A DNA stretch of 64,000 bases, from assembly GCF_001640805.2 (NCBI RefSeq), contig NC_066838.1:12919632-12983631 (forward strand), written 5' to 3'. A program made the translations under genes and the position numbers. Within the stretch, counting starts at the first letter, position 1. Each line of letters opens with the position of its first letter. The notes beneath the pieces are model-generated. The model searched no databases. It had not been told where the DNA came from and was given only the letters and a program-made list of their open reading frames with translations. The stretch is from Lates calcarifer. Taxonomy: Eukaryota > Chordata > Actinopteri > Centropomidae. This document shows, one piece after another, positions 1 through 23,317 of the stretch.

Positions 1-312
1 AAGCTGAAACTAGTGACTGAACATTTGTGTTTGATAAATGACTTAAACCAAGCAGCAAAATAGCTGTGACATATTTTTTTGTCAATTGTCTGCTGAAGTA
101 TTTGATTCAGTGCTAACAGATAAGTACTATAAATCTGTTTTGCTCTCATCTTGTATTAAATGCACTCCTCTTTAAACGTCCATTTTTCATGTTATCCCCC
201 TTTCATAGTGCTTCCTGGATATTATCCAATGTGATAGGGACTGATAGTGTTTCTCCTGGGCAGGGTTGAGTGTCTCACATCTTGGGTGTCAAATGTCTGT
301 GTCCTCTTTTAG

Positions 313-441
313 GTGACCACAGATTTGTACCACGTGTTGGTCAACAATGGATACCAGCTGGACTGTAGAGGCGTTGTCAAGGTGAAGGGGAAGGGGGAGA
401 TGACCACTTACTTCCTTACCAGTGGTCCCCCGGGCAGTTAA
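313..441 (+). CDS. adcy6: adenylate cyclase ADCY5/6 type, last coding exon (partial)
   Basis: This is the 3'-terminal coding exon of a membrane adenylate cyclase, which makes cAMP from ATP at the plasma membrane. The exon follows a clear acceptor (tcttttag) and encodes 42 residues ending in a TAA stop. It carries the end of the second cyclase homology domain (C2), including [21 protein letters not shown], which in this family ends a few residues before the C-terminus. From memory, TTDLY and GEMTTYF fit ADCY6 better than ADCY5, which has TTDMY and GEMMTYF. The rest of the gene lies to the left of the window. The ADCY5/6 class is firm; the choice of adcy6 over adcy5 is moderately supported. Confidence 0.85.
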   Translation: MTTDLYHVLVNNGYQLDCRGVVKVKGKGEMTTYFLTSGPPGS

Positions 442-2390
442 CGACAGACCAGGGCCAACCTGTAGAGGGACTCCCGCTGCACAGACAAGACAAGAGACTA
501 GCAGAGAGACTGAGTGGTCAGCTCGGCGATGAGCACCGAAAAGCGCGGTGCCAACACACCGGGGACAGGAGACAGTCGACAGAGACGAGCTCGGCCTGTC
601 TGTTATGTCGTCACGTAATCAGACGTGCACACGTAGGACGCTGTTCATGTTTTGAAGGCTTTTTTTTCCCAAGCTGCTCGAGAGATCACGAAGCCCAGTT
701 GCCTTAGGACGGAAGTGGCTATGCTTGTGTTTATGAGCAATAGTACAAGTATTTCATCTGGAGTCATTATTTATTTTTGTGCAGATGGATTTTTGTGATG
801 ACCTTGTACAAAAAATATATATACATATAAAAAAAAACTATGTTACTTAAAAGAAAATATGCAAGGACAAGATGAAGGATGACAATGACCAAAGAACAAA
901 TGTTTGATATGAAACACACACTAATGATTCTGTTCAAATGTGCAGAAACCTTAAGTAATTTATTCATCTTTTGACAGCAAAGGCCACGGTAACATCACTG
1001 TCGTTGATAGGGACGAACACTTTTTCTTTCTTTTTTTTTTTGCTGTGGATTCATTCGTGAAGGATAACACACAAACACACACACACACACACCTGCACAC
1101 ACACGCACACTCATACGCAGATAGAAAACACTCACAACAAACTTTGTTTGCTTGGACTTCTGTATTTCTTATCAGGGCCTTCTTTGTTTCTTCCAGCCTG
1201 TGATCAGCCACAGTCTGGACACGAGGCTGTTTGTGGTTCACTGAAATGTGCGATTGATTACTTGCTCTCTGCAATGTATTTTTGGTTCAAGCCAAAAACA
1301 AGAAGTACGAAAACTAAGGAAGAACAGTTGCGTTAGTATCACGGTACTGAAGAGAGATTGTTGAACTGTTATGAAACATTTTATATGAGTGTGTGTGAGT
1401 GCAGTTTGTATGTGTGTATGGGTATGTGTGTGCGCGCGCGTGTGTAGGGTGTGAGCACACATAACTGAATGCTGATCTTTATCTATAAAGGGGCATACTG
1501 TAACTTTTCACTGTGAGGTTTTTATGATACTGTATGACAATGCTTTCTTGCCAAACTGGTTGCTGCAAGGCATGTTTTATATTATTTCAGAGTTGTGTGT
1601 CCATTCCTGATTTCTCGTGTCAAAATGATCATTTGAAGAGAATTATGTCTACTGCGCCTTTTACTGGACTGTGATTTTGACTGATTTCATTCCAACCGGA
1701 ATAAGCAAAAGCTTAGAAACGTATATATTTTGGATTGTGTTTGAACGTTTGAACGTAAACTGGTTTCCTGACCGTTTCAGGATCAGCTGTATGCAGGAAT
1801 TCTCCATCTGCTCACAAGTATTGCCTTGAGATTATGCAGTTCCAAGGTCCGCCTAGTTCATGGACCAATATTCACAACTTTACTCTACAGTATTTGACAC
1901 TAGCTGGTTGTATTTGGCACATGGAGGCTTGTAACCCCCAAAAATTAGTTGTTTGAAACAATAATCATATGAATGTAATGTAATATAAATATTTTTGCCC
2001 ACAGTGAAACTACTACTGAGGAAACCACTCTTTACATTGCCTTTGGTACTGAGGAAGGAGTTGAATCATTGTATTAGAGGCCAAATTGATTAAACTTCAT
2101 GTTTGCTGTAAAGTGAAGGAGTATTTTACATTTAGACAAGCTTTACACTTGTGTTGATATGCTCACTTTTCTGTCTGAGCTTAAAATTGTTGCCTTCACA
2201 GGCTACAAAAAAGATCCTCACTTCTGCTTGTCTCTCTCTCTCTGTCCTTAAAATGAAAGGTCAACAAGACACTGTTGTATTTTCCTTCAAAAAGCGTCAG
2301 AGGTTAAGAAATAGTGCAATGACTCATTTGATTCATTTCCCCTTGGATAAGAAATTAATAAATGGCTGTTTTTGCATTGATTGTGTTTAG
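442..2390 (+). other. adcy6: 3' UTR of the adenylate cyclase gene
   Basis: About 1.95 kb of non-coding sequence follows the cyclase stop. It contains a CA microsatellite near 1075-1092 and a TG/CG-rich run near 1385-1446. An AATAAA at 2357-2362 is the likely poly(A) signal; a second one near 2505 is a possible alternative. Short open frames here are AT-rich or repeat-derived and I see no gene in them. Confidence 0.6.
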
Positions 2391-3185
2391 TTCCTGTGGA
2401 TTCTCACAGATCTCTACAGTAAATGACACTAAGAGTTCATAAAGATGGAACTAGAGCACCACCTACTGTACCTCCAATTTGTTCCTATTAAGCTGTGGTG
2501 AGAGGAATAAATTATAAAACACACTGAAACATATTCATGATTAACTGCTGTTTTTAGAAACGTTCAGTGAATATTTGCAAAAACAAAACACTGGACTGAC
2601 ATTCAAGAGTGAGTTCATTCTTTCTTTCACACAGTTGACTTCACAACACAGCTTTGGCGAGCTTAGTGTTGTTGCTTTAGTCTGGCTTTAATTTAGATCC
2701 CAAGTCAATCAGCAGCCTGCAATCAAGATTTCTCCCTGTGACAGTAACCTGAGAGACGCCTCCTTCTCCTTTTCTGAATAAATCAGTCTACAGTTTCAAG
2801 AGGGTGATACAAGAGAGAGTATTTAATTGCTTGCACATGAATAATGGATTTCTGTTGAGGTAATGGCAATGTTCACTTACAGCACTCTATGCTGAACATT
2901 AATTAAGCGACATAAATTCCTCCTAATCCCTGATGAAAAAGCAGTAATGTTACTATAATAGGCTCATGATACAGGGACCTGTAACGTGTATAATGCTACA
3001 AGTACACACACACACACACACGTATATATATATATATATATACCTGTGGTAGCTGCATTTTATCTGCACAATGTTTTAAAATTAATCAATGTGCAGAGTT
3101 TTTTTTTTTTTTTGTTCCCTTTTTATTTAATTTTATAGTATAGTAAGTCATTGTGTTATTTTCCCTCATTTACGTCACATTGTCT
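2391..3185. other. intergenic, no gene seen
   Basis: This AT-rich spacer lies between the cyclase poly(A) site and the galnt6 first exon. It contains a compound microsatellite, (AC)n at 3004-3021 followed by (TA)n at 3023-3042, and a poly-T run near 3099. No coding feature is recognisable. Confidence 0.6.
3004..3042. repeat. compound (AC)n(TA)n microsatellite
   Basis: Nine AC units, then about ten TA units, upstream of galnt6. Confidence 0.9.
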
Positions 3186-3500
3186 ATTTAAACACAGGAG
3201 CGCTCTGTAGTCAGTGAAAGTCGCCTTTAACGTGCGGCACGGAACTAAGTCAGTTTTAATAGACGCACGCGGCCAGCAGGGGACTCTAACTAATCATTTC
3301 AACAAATGGCACCTGTTCGGTTCAAAGGAAAAGTCTGGAGGCCACGGGACTGCGGCATCCTAGTGCGCTCAAAACTGCAGTTTGACAACTTCTCGAGACT
3401 GAAAGACCCGAAGCGTGCTCGTTTGGCAAGTTTCCTCACAAATAAAGAAACACCAAGATAAGCGGAACAGGTGTAGTCGACAACTGCTCGACAATCTTAG
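3186..3500 (+). promoter_or_regulatory. galnt6: galnt6 promoter-proximal region and non-coding exon 1
   Basis: A TATTTAAA box-like sequence near 3185-3192 is followed by GC-richer sequence that ends at a consensus donor, cttag/gtaagt, at 3500/3501. A matching acceptor, tttttaacag, at 3811-like distance downstream (4811-4820) opens the exon holding the galnt6 start codon. I therefore read this as a 5' UTR exon with the start site near 3210. It contains a 51-codon upstream ORF (see next entry). The transcription start is inferred, not shown. Confidence 0.5.
3306..3461 (+). CDS. possible upstream ORF in the galnt6 5' UTR exon
   Basis: An ATG with G at +4 opens a 51-codon frame that ends in TAA, wholly inside the presumed galnt6 non-coding exon and 39 bases before its donor. 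The peptide begins MAPVRFKGKVWRPRD and is rich in Lys and Arg. I do not recognise it. It could reduce translation of galnt6 as an ordinary uORF, could be a real micropeptide, or could be chance. It does not overlap the main start. Confidence 0.3.
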   Translation: MAPVRFKGKVWRPRDCGILVRSKLQFDNFSRLKDPKRARLASFLTNKETPR

Positions 3501-4847
3501 GTAAGTGGCAGCGTTTTGAAGAGGTAGAAGCCCATTAATATTCGTCTCTCAGCAGCGTCTCGGTGTCATTTGTGAAACCGAGTGTCCGGTTTTAATTTTT
3601 TAACTGTCAGTAGGTGGTTTGTAGAGTTAAGACATGGTCTCTGCTTTTGACGTTAAGAGCTTTGAATGGCTGTACACAGACTGAATGAAAGCAGGATGTC
3701 AGCAACCAACTGTTCCTCTTTCATTTTAACTGGATTTTCTAGTTCTCAGCATCTTATTAGCCACAGTTTGTGCTTCATGTTATACCAAGCCGTTGAGAAG
3801 TGTGAGTATTTCTCAGTTTGTTAAATTATAATCCTGACAAACACTATTAGTCCCTCCTTGGATTCCTAAAGTTTGGCTTGATGGGACGTTATGGTATTTG
3901 GCAGTCAATTCAGATTTTGCCCACACATAATCGACATAATTGTGGAAGTTAGTGATGGAATACTTTTCCTCCACCTCCTTTGTCCTAACAGTGGTGACAA
4001 GAAACTGGACTAACTGGTTGCCCATGAGAGACAGCTGTACAGTGCACTGTGGTTCTTGCCCCTTCTGTGGGACACCACAGAGTGTCCTCTTGAATCACTT
4101 ATGAAGGAGGCTTGAGAATAGAGTAAATTAATTATGACCAAGTAAGAGTGAGTCTCTAACTGAACAGTGATCACCTAAGGACATGCAGATGTCCTACATA
4201 GCAATGATATCCTCTTTCACTCAGCAGGAAACAGTTATTGTGCCAGGGCAGGGTGTACCTATAGTCACGTCATGCTCCACGTAGCAAACCCTACTTCCTG
4301 TAGCAGATGACAGCTGATCATTACTGGTGAGGTGTCTTTGGAGCAGGTGTCTAAACAAGCCAGTTTTTTGTGTCACTTATTAACTGGTGTGGGAGTTGCA
4401 GGTTAAGCTAGCAGTGTCGCAGCCCACCTGCTGCCACGTGGGTCCTGGAGGACCGTGGCCGGTGCAGGTGGATTCAGGTGTGTACTAAGAGGTGTGGTGT
4501 GTTTGTTCTCGCTCTCCTCCTCCCCTGCTCTCTCCACCTGCCCTGTGGGACTGTCTCCTAAAGAGACGGAGAGGGAGGAGGAGCGGGGTTGACTAGATTT
4601 ACCTGCTGCTATGACAGTCGCAGAGACACACAAACTGGTTTAAGATGTTTTCTCTCTTGCTTATCTTCTTTTTCACCACAGGAATAACTCAGTGAGTGTA
4701 TCAAGAGTAAAGGTGAATGAAGTATTTTTACAGAGCTTGGTTGAAACCATTAGGTGACGTTCACAAACATTTCACAGCCAGTTTCTGAGGAATTAGTTTT
4801 GTTTTTTCTGTTTTTAACAGCCTTGGCAGCCACACAGCTTTTGAAAC

Positions 4848-11250
<6,403 letters not shown>

Positions 11251-11700
11251 CCTCAGAGTATGCCCATCAGGTGACCTCTGGCACCATGTGCACCCTTCCT
11301 CGGACTCAGCCCTGAGGAGCCAACTCCACATTGATCCAGAAGGACTTCATGCTGTGGACCTTGAGGGATTTGGCTGCACTGAGTGGATAAATAAAGATGA
11401 AGGCACAGTCACATCTGTTGAAGAAGCTCAGGTTGACCTGAACTTGTTTTAAATTTATTTATGATGGAAACTCAGGAAAGACATTTGAAGGTGGTTGGGG
11501 ATATCCAGAGTGTGGACTTTGCAGGCAGGAGTTGCAGCTTGATCATGGCTGTGAACTGTAATAATCTCTACACTCCACTCTATTTAGTGACTTTTTTTTT
11601 TTTTTGTCTGACAAAATGTGACAATATGCACAAGTCTTACATAAGAGTAAGAGATGTCTGTTTTATTTTGTTTTTAATAAAAATCCTATTTTGTTGTGTC
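11251..11700 (+). other. galnt6: galnt6 3' UTR
   Basis: Non-coding sequence follows the galnt6 stop, with a poly-T run near 11590 and the likely poly(A) signal AATAAA at 11676-11681 followed by a GT-rich stretch. The open frames here are chance. Confidence 0.65.
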
Positions 11701-12480
11701 AGATGAATGGTTTATATTACAGCAATGTTCATTTTTAAAAATCATCATGATTATCCAGAAAACATTTCTGAAGTTAATTACTAGTGCATGCGTATAGTAC
11801 TAATCTCATGTTAGGGCTAGAATTTTTTTATGTTTTAGCCCAGTAATTTTCAATAATGATTTACCAAGTGTACCACATCCTGAAAGAATGATTTACTCAT
11901 GAGTCCTCGCTGCGATTACACACATTAAATCATTTGGATTTAGAGCCAGAGTGGCATGTAGTTCCCTGCATGGAAACGCATCAATTTTACAACACTGTGA
12001 GAAATGTCATGACAGAGGTTGTGTAACGATAAGAGCTCTCTAGGCAACAGTCACAGTTAATGTTTGCACAACATTTGTCCAAGGAGTGGTTTATGAGCAA
12101 GGAACATTCCTACCAGTTGTTTCAGCCTGAAAAGTCTGAATCAACCTGATTTGTGAGTTAAAGTGAATGGGCAGGATTTTTTCTAGGCAGCCAAACCTGA
12201 TCTGATGGAATTTGCTAATTTGATTTCATGGTGGGAGTATTATACTCCCAACCTGCTGGACTATTCAGGCTGGAGAATAGTGGGTATCTACATTACAAAG
12301 TACAAGGAAGCTGTGACATAAAGGTATTTTTTCTTTGCAACAATAGGGGGCAGCATTAACCTACTGAGTATTTCTGCAAGGCAAGGATGACAATTGAAAT
12401 TTCACCATACTTAGCCTGTGTGACATGTAGCCACAGGGAAATGAGAGTGACCACAGTAGGGATAACAGATGGGCACGAAG
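11701..12480 (+). other. galnt6-g6pd intergenic region, g6pd promoter expected here
   Basis: About 780 bp separates the galnt6 poly(A) site from the g6pd start codon. No gene is recognised. The g6pd promoter and 5' UTR should be here, but I see no clear TATA box or CpG-rich core. An upstream non-coding exon cannot be excluded. Confidence 0.4.
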
Positions 12481-16330
<3,850 letters not shown>

Positions 16331-16420
16331 TGCCCTCTGTCACACACGTGCACACACACTCATGAACACAGAAGCGTAACAAAGTTTACAGACAATAAAG
16401 TTTACTACAATCTTTCACTT
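16331..16420 (+). terminator. g6pd: g6pd 3' UTR and poly(A) signal
   Basis: A short 3' UTR follows the stop, with AATAAA at 16394-16399 and a T/GT-rich stretch about 20 bases further on. Confidence 0.65.
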
Positions 16421-17170
16421 GTGTACCATTGTTTGATTTCGTCTGCATGTGCAAAAGAAAACCACTGCTTTTATCCCTAATCATACAAGAATGGATGTGG
16501 AGATAAACATAAATGTAGTGGCCTGATTTGAGTGTGCACTTGTAAATTTTACATTTCTAAATAAATCATTGTTCACTCTTCTGTCTTTTTTTTTTTCTTT
16601 TTTAAACAGCATTAACCACACCTAATACCTTGGCCTCAGGACATATGAGACTTTTAGAGCAGGAAAATCTCAACCTACATGATTGATTCTTGTCAGATCC
16701 AATTACCTATATGCTATGTAGGGAGGTTGATATTTAAACTCACTCGAATGTTAAGAATATAAGCTTGTTATGTGCATCCTGCCAGTGTTTATGGTCATCT
16801 CTGAACCATGACAGTGAGTGTGATGCACATAAAGCAACAGCACTAAGTAGTGTTAATACTGTACTAGGAGGACTTGTTGGTCTGGTTTGTAAGAACAGGT
16901 TTCACTCAGTCTCAAATGAAACACATTTAAATGTCCTGCTTCAGGTAAGAACAACTTCCAGGTAGGTGTTTTGAGCTAAATTCAAATCAAAACTAAATAA
17001 CTGTCAATAGCATTTTGCTACAGATTCATCTCTCACAATGTATGAATGTGTTTTAACATTCTAAACTTCACTTTGCTTTTAAATAAGATGTACTTCTCCT
17101 TCCTGCACTAGATTGATATTGTTTCTTATTACCTATGTCTGTCTCTACCAGGTGCGTGGCCTAGCTGGAA

Positions 17171-17240
<70 letters not shown>

Positions 17241-17509
17241 ATAAACACTCACACACTCCGACTAATAACACACCACTCAATCCTGCCAGTGCTTGGAGGG
17301 CCGTGGGAAACGCAGCAAAGACGAACATTTGTTTAAACAGTTTCTCCTCTGGGACTGTTGCATTGGTTCTTACGTGTGTTGTAAACATTTACTATATGCA
17401 ATAATAGTTCCTACTGCAAAATTGATTATGTCCAACAAAAAGCTGTTACTGCTCTTATTTCAAAGAAGTGCACTGCTTAACTAATGATGACAACAATAAA
17501 GAATGAAGA
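16421..17509. other. intergenic between the convergent g6pd and cerk genes
   Basis: No gene is seen. The main feature is a long CA microsatellite at about 17170-17236. Poly-T runs lie near 16590. Confidence 0.6.
17170..17236. repeat. (CA)n microsatellite
   Basis: About 33 CA units, interrupted once by an AAAC step, sit between the 3' ends of g6pd and cerk. Confidence 0.9.
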
Positions 17510-17525
17510 GAGTCAGGTCAGTCTT

Positions 17526-17874
17526 TTTATTGTATAAAGATGTTTTTTGTCTTTTAACTTCTGTTGGCATTTGCCATGACTTTCTTCTCTGGAAGCTCAA
17601 GTGACCATGAATAAAATGTACAGAACAACAACTGCATACACACACATGGTACACAGTACTGGTTTAAATAGGTGCAGAAAAAACCTGCACCACAGATAAG
17701 TGTATTATTTAGCAAGTCTTTTAATAGTGTTTTAAGGAGACGTATTCCACAAACACATGCTTATTTAAGAATAAATAATCATTTTTCTTTATTGTAATGA
17801 GAAAACCTAGAAAAGCACCTGAAATATTAGGAACTCTTTGGCTGCAAGTCTCATTCTTTCTCTCATAGGTGAGA
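17526..17874 (-). terminator. cerk: cerk 3' UTR and poly(A) signal
   Basis: On the minus strand, an AATAAA (TTTATT at 17526-17531 on the plus strand) lies about 345 bases past the cerk stop and is the best candidate poly(A) signal. The interval between is non-coding. Confidence 0.5.
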
Positions 17875-20800
17875 CTATTTGTTTAGGATGCATCTTCTTT
17901 CACACTTGTCACTGTCCTCACTGCAGTCGTGCATGGCTGAGCCATCCTCAATGCCCCTGGCATACAGACGCACCAACTGGCCGTGAATCCTGAGAGAGGA
18001 AGTGAACGCAGTTAAAAACTGACATGTGATAACAGTAGGAGGATGATGTGGTATGACATTATACAAAATATGCCTGCTTGTACCCCCTTACCTGCAGAAG
18101 ATCTCGGTAAAGGGCAGAATCTCTCCGTCGCAGTTCCACACTGACACAGACGGAGATTTACTGCAGCACAGGCCACACAGGAAAGGGGCCGTTGCTTTCT
18201 GCTCGTTTGTTGTTTCTCGGCCCTCGCTTCTCTCTGCCAAGTGCTGCCGAGAGCCACTCCTGCTCACAGTCTCCAGGTATCCTCTCTCCACTTCATGTGT
18301 CTCACCACTCTGTCCCGCAATCTCCTCGTACGCTTCCTCCTCCTTGCCAGAAGGGAGGGAGAAACGGACAGCCTTTACACGGTGGACCTCCACAAACGGC
18401 AGGTCAAACTGAAAAACAGTGAGGCATTCAGTCAGGCAAATTTCAAACTTCCTAGTCCAGCTTTGTTTTTAATACAAAAGTGCCCTTACCTGGTCCTGTG
18501 TGCTCGTGTGCCTGTAGAGGAACTTGAGGAAGCTCAGCGGGTGAGCGTCCCACACCAGAATGAGGTCCCCTGTTCCGTCTGCCAGGTGAGCGGACGGAGA
18601 GAGGCCCTGAGGACTCTTGGGACACGAGCTGGACATACAAGTCAGAGACACACACCTGAACTTGCCCTCCACACTAACCCACTCACCTGGAGAGACAAAA
18701 AGAGACAATGCTAGCATTTTTCAAAAATCCAAAGGGTTCACTTCTTAGTCAGCACTGCTAACTAAAACCAGAAGTGGGTTTTTTTTTGTTTTTTTTTCTA
18801 ATCTCTCCTTGTTTCTTTCTGGGTTCTGGATAATGTTGCAGCACTGTATAATTAATTCAAATAAAATAATCTTAGAAGGAAAATTTGACACTGTTGTGAA
18901 AAACCTGATGAGGGGTTGCAATTAGATATAGCTTCATTTTAAGGGGTCACAAGCCGAAAAAGCTGGGTGGTGAAAATGTTGTGTTCAATGGGTTAAAATA
19001 TACAAAACAAAAACACAGAACTTTCATGCGTGTCTTTTTTATTACCTTCTGAGTCACTACTATACAGGCTGAAGTGGGAACTGGACAGGGATCCTGAATC
19101 TGAGGAGTGGGGAAATAGTCTTTCTGTGCTTCTGGAGCACACACTGCACCTACACACACACAAATACAGACACACCCACACACACACACACACACACAAC
19201 ACAATGAGTTTTTTGAAGCAACATGCTCCTCCACCTTCAGACCCAGTCATAAAAGCATCACATAAACCAGTTGCTGACAGTCACCTCAGACAAAGACAAG
19301 AGGCACTGTACACAGAGGCTCACCTTTCATCTAGATCAAATTCCTCTTGCCATGGTTTCTACCCTCCTTAAGGTACACCCAACAACTGAGTCCCCGCTGC
19401 AGGTGGTAGCAGTTACAAATGCGAATTTGACCCATTTCACCAGTGCTTGAATAATAATGATCATGCTCCCCGGGGACACTTTCCCTCTTTCTCATTAAAA
19501 GCGGTGAGAGTGAGGACTCACAGGGAGACTGGGAGCAAGATTAATAACAAAAAAAATGTAACAACCTTTCATCATTTCTTGAATGAATATATGAGTCCCA
19601 TTTTCCTTAAAAAAAACACTGCCCGGTAGATAACACTCCCACACACCCAGACGGTTTGAAAGTTTTATGCTGTTAAAACAGACCCACATCACAAAATGTG
19701 TATCAGAGTATAATCTAGAGTGCATGGTGTATTTTTCTTTACTTTCTTTTTTTGAGAGTCTTTTTGTGTTAATTATTCATTGTACAGTGTGTACAGCCTT
19801 TCTGTGTAATTTTGTGTGAGTAGTTGGCGTTTTACCCTGAAAGGCAGCGTGTTTTATCTCTAGGGCTGGAGAGCAGTGGGTCTGCTGGTAGGTACTGAAC
19901 TATGCCTACATAGCTTCTGTTGCTCAGGTACACCACTGTGCCTGTGGGCAAAGGAGAGCAATTAGGTTAGCTGAAAATGCAGTGTACACAGCATTTTAAA
20001 AAAAGAACACACTTGGGGGAATGTGGTTTTGTTACACAAAATGTTAGACGAAAAGAAGCAGGTGTCACACAAAGATAGACAGACAGTTTCAGGATTAATT
20101 TTATTCAGCAGCTAAAATAAGTGCAGATAATCTAACAGCATATAATAGAATTACACAAGCAGATGAATCATCAGCAGTACAAACCTGAATAGTCGTATCT
20201 GAGAGGTCCCATCCAGCGATGTTTTTCACTCTCAGCCAGCACATCCCCATAGAAGCCATAACCCACCAGAGACACAGAGTAGCGCACCAGAGTGGAGGCG
20301 TGATGAACTGTACACACATCCAAAGGCTGAGAGTCTCCTGCAAGGCATTGTGGGGAAACAGAGAGCTCAAAGTTGACAAAATAATTTAGGTTTATTATTA
20401 AGGTGTTGATTTCTAAAACTGAACAAATGATGATTAAAGAGTGTTTTACTTTATTGGGAACACCTCCTCACCGATGATTATGTGCAAAGCTGAAGTAACA
20501 GGGTCGATGACTCCCACTGTGGCATAACACACACAGTCTGTAGAACCTGCGGCAGATACAGTACAACAGGGTGTGTGTATCACAGCTCTAAATCTAACTC
20601 CAGTCAGCTTATAAATTCTTAATATCAGTGCCATTACCTGCAGGGATGATGCCAATATGAAGCGGGCAAGGCTGTAAAGTAACAGCAGGATCATTCTCAC
20701 AAAGGCCTGCCTCTTGTTGCGTCCGCCCAATCAAACCGTGAAGTATTTCACTGAACATGCCATCCCCACCCACACACACCACACTGTTATAAACAAACAC

Positions 20801-23317
20801 AAGCGTCTCTGTTATGAAAACACCTCCCAGTGAGATTAGATGCGACAATGCTCTCGCACTGCAGTGTTCACACTAGCTCTTACCCGTCAAAGCCTGTCAG
20901 GTCTTTCTTCAGGAGGTGGTCTCTGGCCTGGTTCGCCCGCTCAGTCACTAAACAACACACAATTACATGCACACTGCAAATCTGTTTCAATAATCATTTT
21001 TGAAATTAAGTGGGTTGGTTTAAGGCCACCTGTCAGAGATAACCTTTCACTTAGAGGAGTGTCAAGCATCGGTTACTAATTAAATGTTTCTCGAAACAGA
21101 CAAAGGACAGGAAATATTGCACAATTTTGCTGATTTTTACCGATTACATGAGAACTGATACCAGCCAGCTCAAACAGAGGGGCAACCACAGAATGGTAGA
21201 TCTTTCTTCCTTTCTTCTTTCCTCCATAGGGGTTGATAAACACCAACAGTTTATGTGGGCGTAAAGGGCCTGAAAGACACATTTAAAACATCACAAGTTG
21301 GCGAGAGCAGCAAACTCTGACATGCAGCTGAAAGAGGACTGGAAAATAACAGTCAAATCATATTCAGAGTTGTAATTTCAGTTTAGTGCCTTCTCTTATT
21401 ATCCACCCTTACTGTGAGTTTTGAGAGCAGTTCTTAGGTGTTTTGTCCACTGGTCTCTGAGGACCCGACTAGGACAGCTGAACTGGGTCCGGCCCAGTCT
21501 CCATAGCAACCCTGGAGAGCCCCCACTGCTGCTGCGCTTCACATAGAAAACTATGGGTGGAAGATAGATAGAGAAAAGGAAACCATGCTGTTAAACCACA
21601 ATATCAACAGTTGAAATGTGGGAGGTTGGGGAGTTTGCAGGCACGTATTTGACTGAACTGTCAAACTAATGTGTAAAGCACTTGTGTGTTAATTATTAAA
21701 AAGCGTTCTCATCTCAGCGTTAACAGCAAAAAGACGTGCAGTGCTTCAGGCTGTGTTGTTACTTACTTGAGCGCTGACTGTGACCTTGTATTGGGTTTGT
21801 GACACCTGAGAGTCTCACAGGAGAACTCACCTGTGAAGTCTTTCTCTTTGTCCTCTACGGACTTCTGGGGCAGGATCTCCACCCAGCCGTCCTCCACTCC
21901 AACCACCTCCGCCACAGGTACTGAAACTTTAATCACACAAACAGACAAACAGTGAAAAGCCAGTGAGCGTGCTTCTTTGCATACAGATAATAAACTATTT
22001 TAACCACTGGTAGGCCTGCACACCTCCCTCATTTTGACATTTCACAGTTAGAAAAGTTTAAATAATAAAGCCATAGCTGAATTCAGTTTAGCCGCTTCAG
22101 CTTCAGGGTCCTGGTATTGTTCATGCTGGCTCACTGTCACACTGTGGGGACACTTAAATAGAACAGAGCCATTGTTACCGATATTAATAACACTGGTTAT
22201 TTTCCTTCCATGACAAGCCTAAATGTCAGCTGTGAAAAAGGCCCTTTGTGTGCTGATGGCTCACCGGCACACCTAAAGGGAGTGGGGCCACCATCTATAT
22301 TATTAGTCACACCTCTGTATAATAAGTCATGTCTGCCCTAAGAGAGGTCTGTTACTGACAGTTTTGGAGCCAAAGTTTTCATTTTGGATTCAGCTTGTGT
22401 AAAGCGCGTGAAACATCCTTGTGTCTTCTTTGGGTCAATCTATCATTATGTTATGTTGTGTTGTTTTAAAAAAATGGGATGCACAACTGTGTGATATGTC
22501 AAAGAAAACAAACAGATGTCATGAAAACTGACATCGTCAGTGTAAACACATTCCAGGAACACATTTCTGTTTTCACACCCCTGTCATCCCCCTTGTGTGC
22601 ACGTGTGTGTCCGTTGGTGACAAAGAAATTAGGAATTTGAGGCACTGGACAACCCTGAGCCTTGTGAGTGTGTGTTCTCTAAAGCCTTTGTTTTCAGTAA
22701 ACTGTCTTAGCGAGTTGTGTTTCATGTTTGTGCTGTTCAACTTGTTCCTCACGTTTTTCACACGCAGCTATAGGCTTAATTAAAGCGCTCCCTCCCTGAA
22801 ACAGCCAAAAATAAAAATAATTTTAAAAAAGTAATAAAAATAATAACAATAAAATAAAATAAAAAAATAAATAAACAAAAAATATTTTTACGTTTTTCTT
22901 GTTCGTGATGTTTCTGGGGCTAATCCAACGAAAGTCTTGTTAATCATCGCTCCTGTTTATACCAGTTCCGTGCTGATAGGAAACAGACTGTGGTTTTAAC
23001 CAAGTGTTGCGCAGTAACAGTGAGTTTAATGGGTGCATTCATTACTGCCACTCACGTTAACTAAACAAGAAACACTGCAACGTAATAACATTATGAATGT
23101 TTTTCTGCTGCTGTCATTTCAATACGAGCATATACTTTCTCAGCAGAAGATAGAGATCGACTGATATGCTACACAGAGTAGAGAGCCACCTACTTGTTTT
23201 CTTATCGCGATTCTTCTTATCTACCTCGGTCCATTTGAAATGCCAGCCTGTCAGCACCGCCCGGTATCTCTTGTTGCCGACCCACAGGCTTGACTCCAGC
23301 CTCAGGTCTGTTTCCAT
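17875..23317 (-). CDS. cerk: ceramide kinase
   Basis: This lipid kinase makes ceramide-1-phosphate from ceramide and ATP at Golgi and plasma membranes. Exons in transcript order: 23317-23194, 21926-21831, 21550-21413, 21269-21141, 20947-20884, 20783-20638, 20546-20472, 20337-20185, 19941-19836, 19149-19046, 18686-18490, 18408-18092, 17989-17875. Phases join to 587 residues (human 537). Order of features: an N-terminal PH-like region over exons 1-3; the diacylglycerol-kinase-type catalytic domain with LLVFINPYGGKKKGRKIY, the nucleotide-binding CVGGDGMFSEILHGLIGRTQ and IGIIPAGSTDCVCYATVG; the CERK-specific CXXXCXXC motif (CLSGCSVC) across the exon 9/10 junction; and a C-terminus with WNCDGEIL and HGQLVRLYARGIE. 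Exon 12 carries a Glu-rich insertion that accounts for some of the extra length. Exon 10 has two possible acceptors six bases apart; I chose the one that preserves the cysteine motif. Confidence 0.93.
19151..19200. repeat. (CA)n microsatellite abutting the cerk exon 10 acceptor
   Basis: This imperfect CA tract reads as TG on the cerk strand and runs to within a few bases of the exon 10 acceptor at 19150. It takes the place of a normal polypyrimidine tract. Confidence 0.85.
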
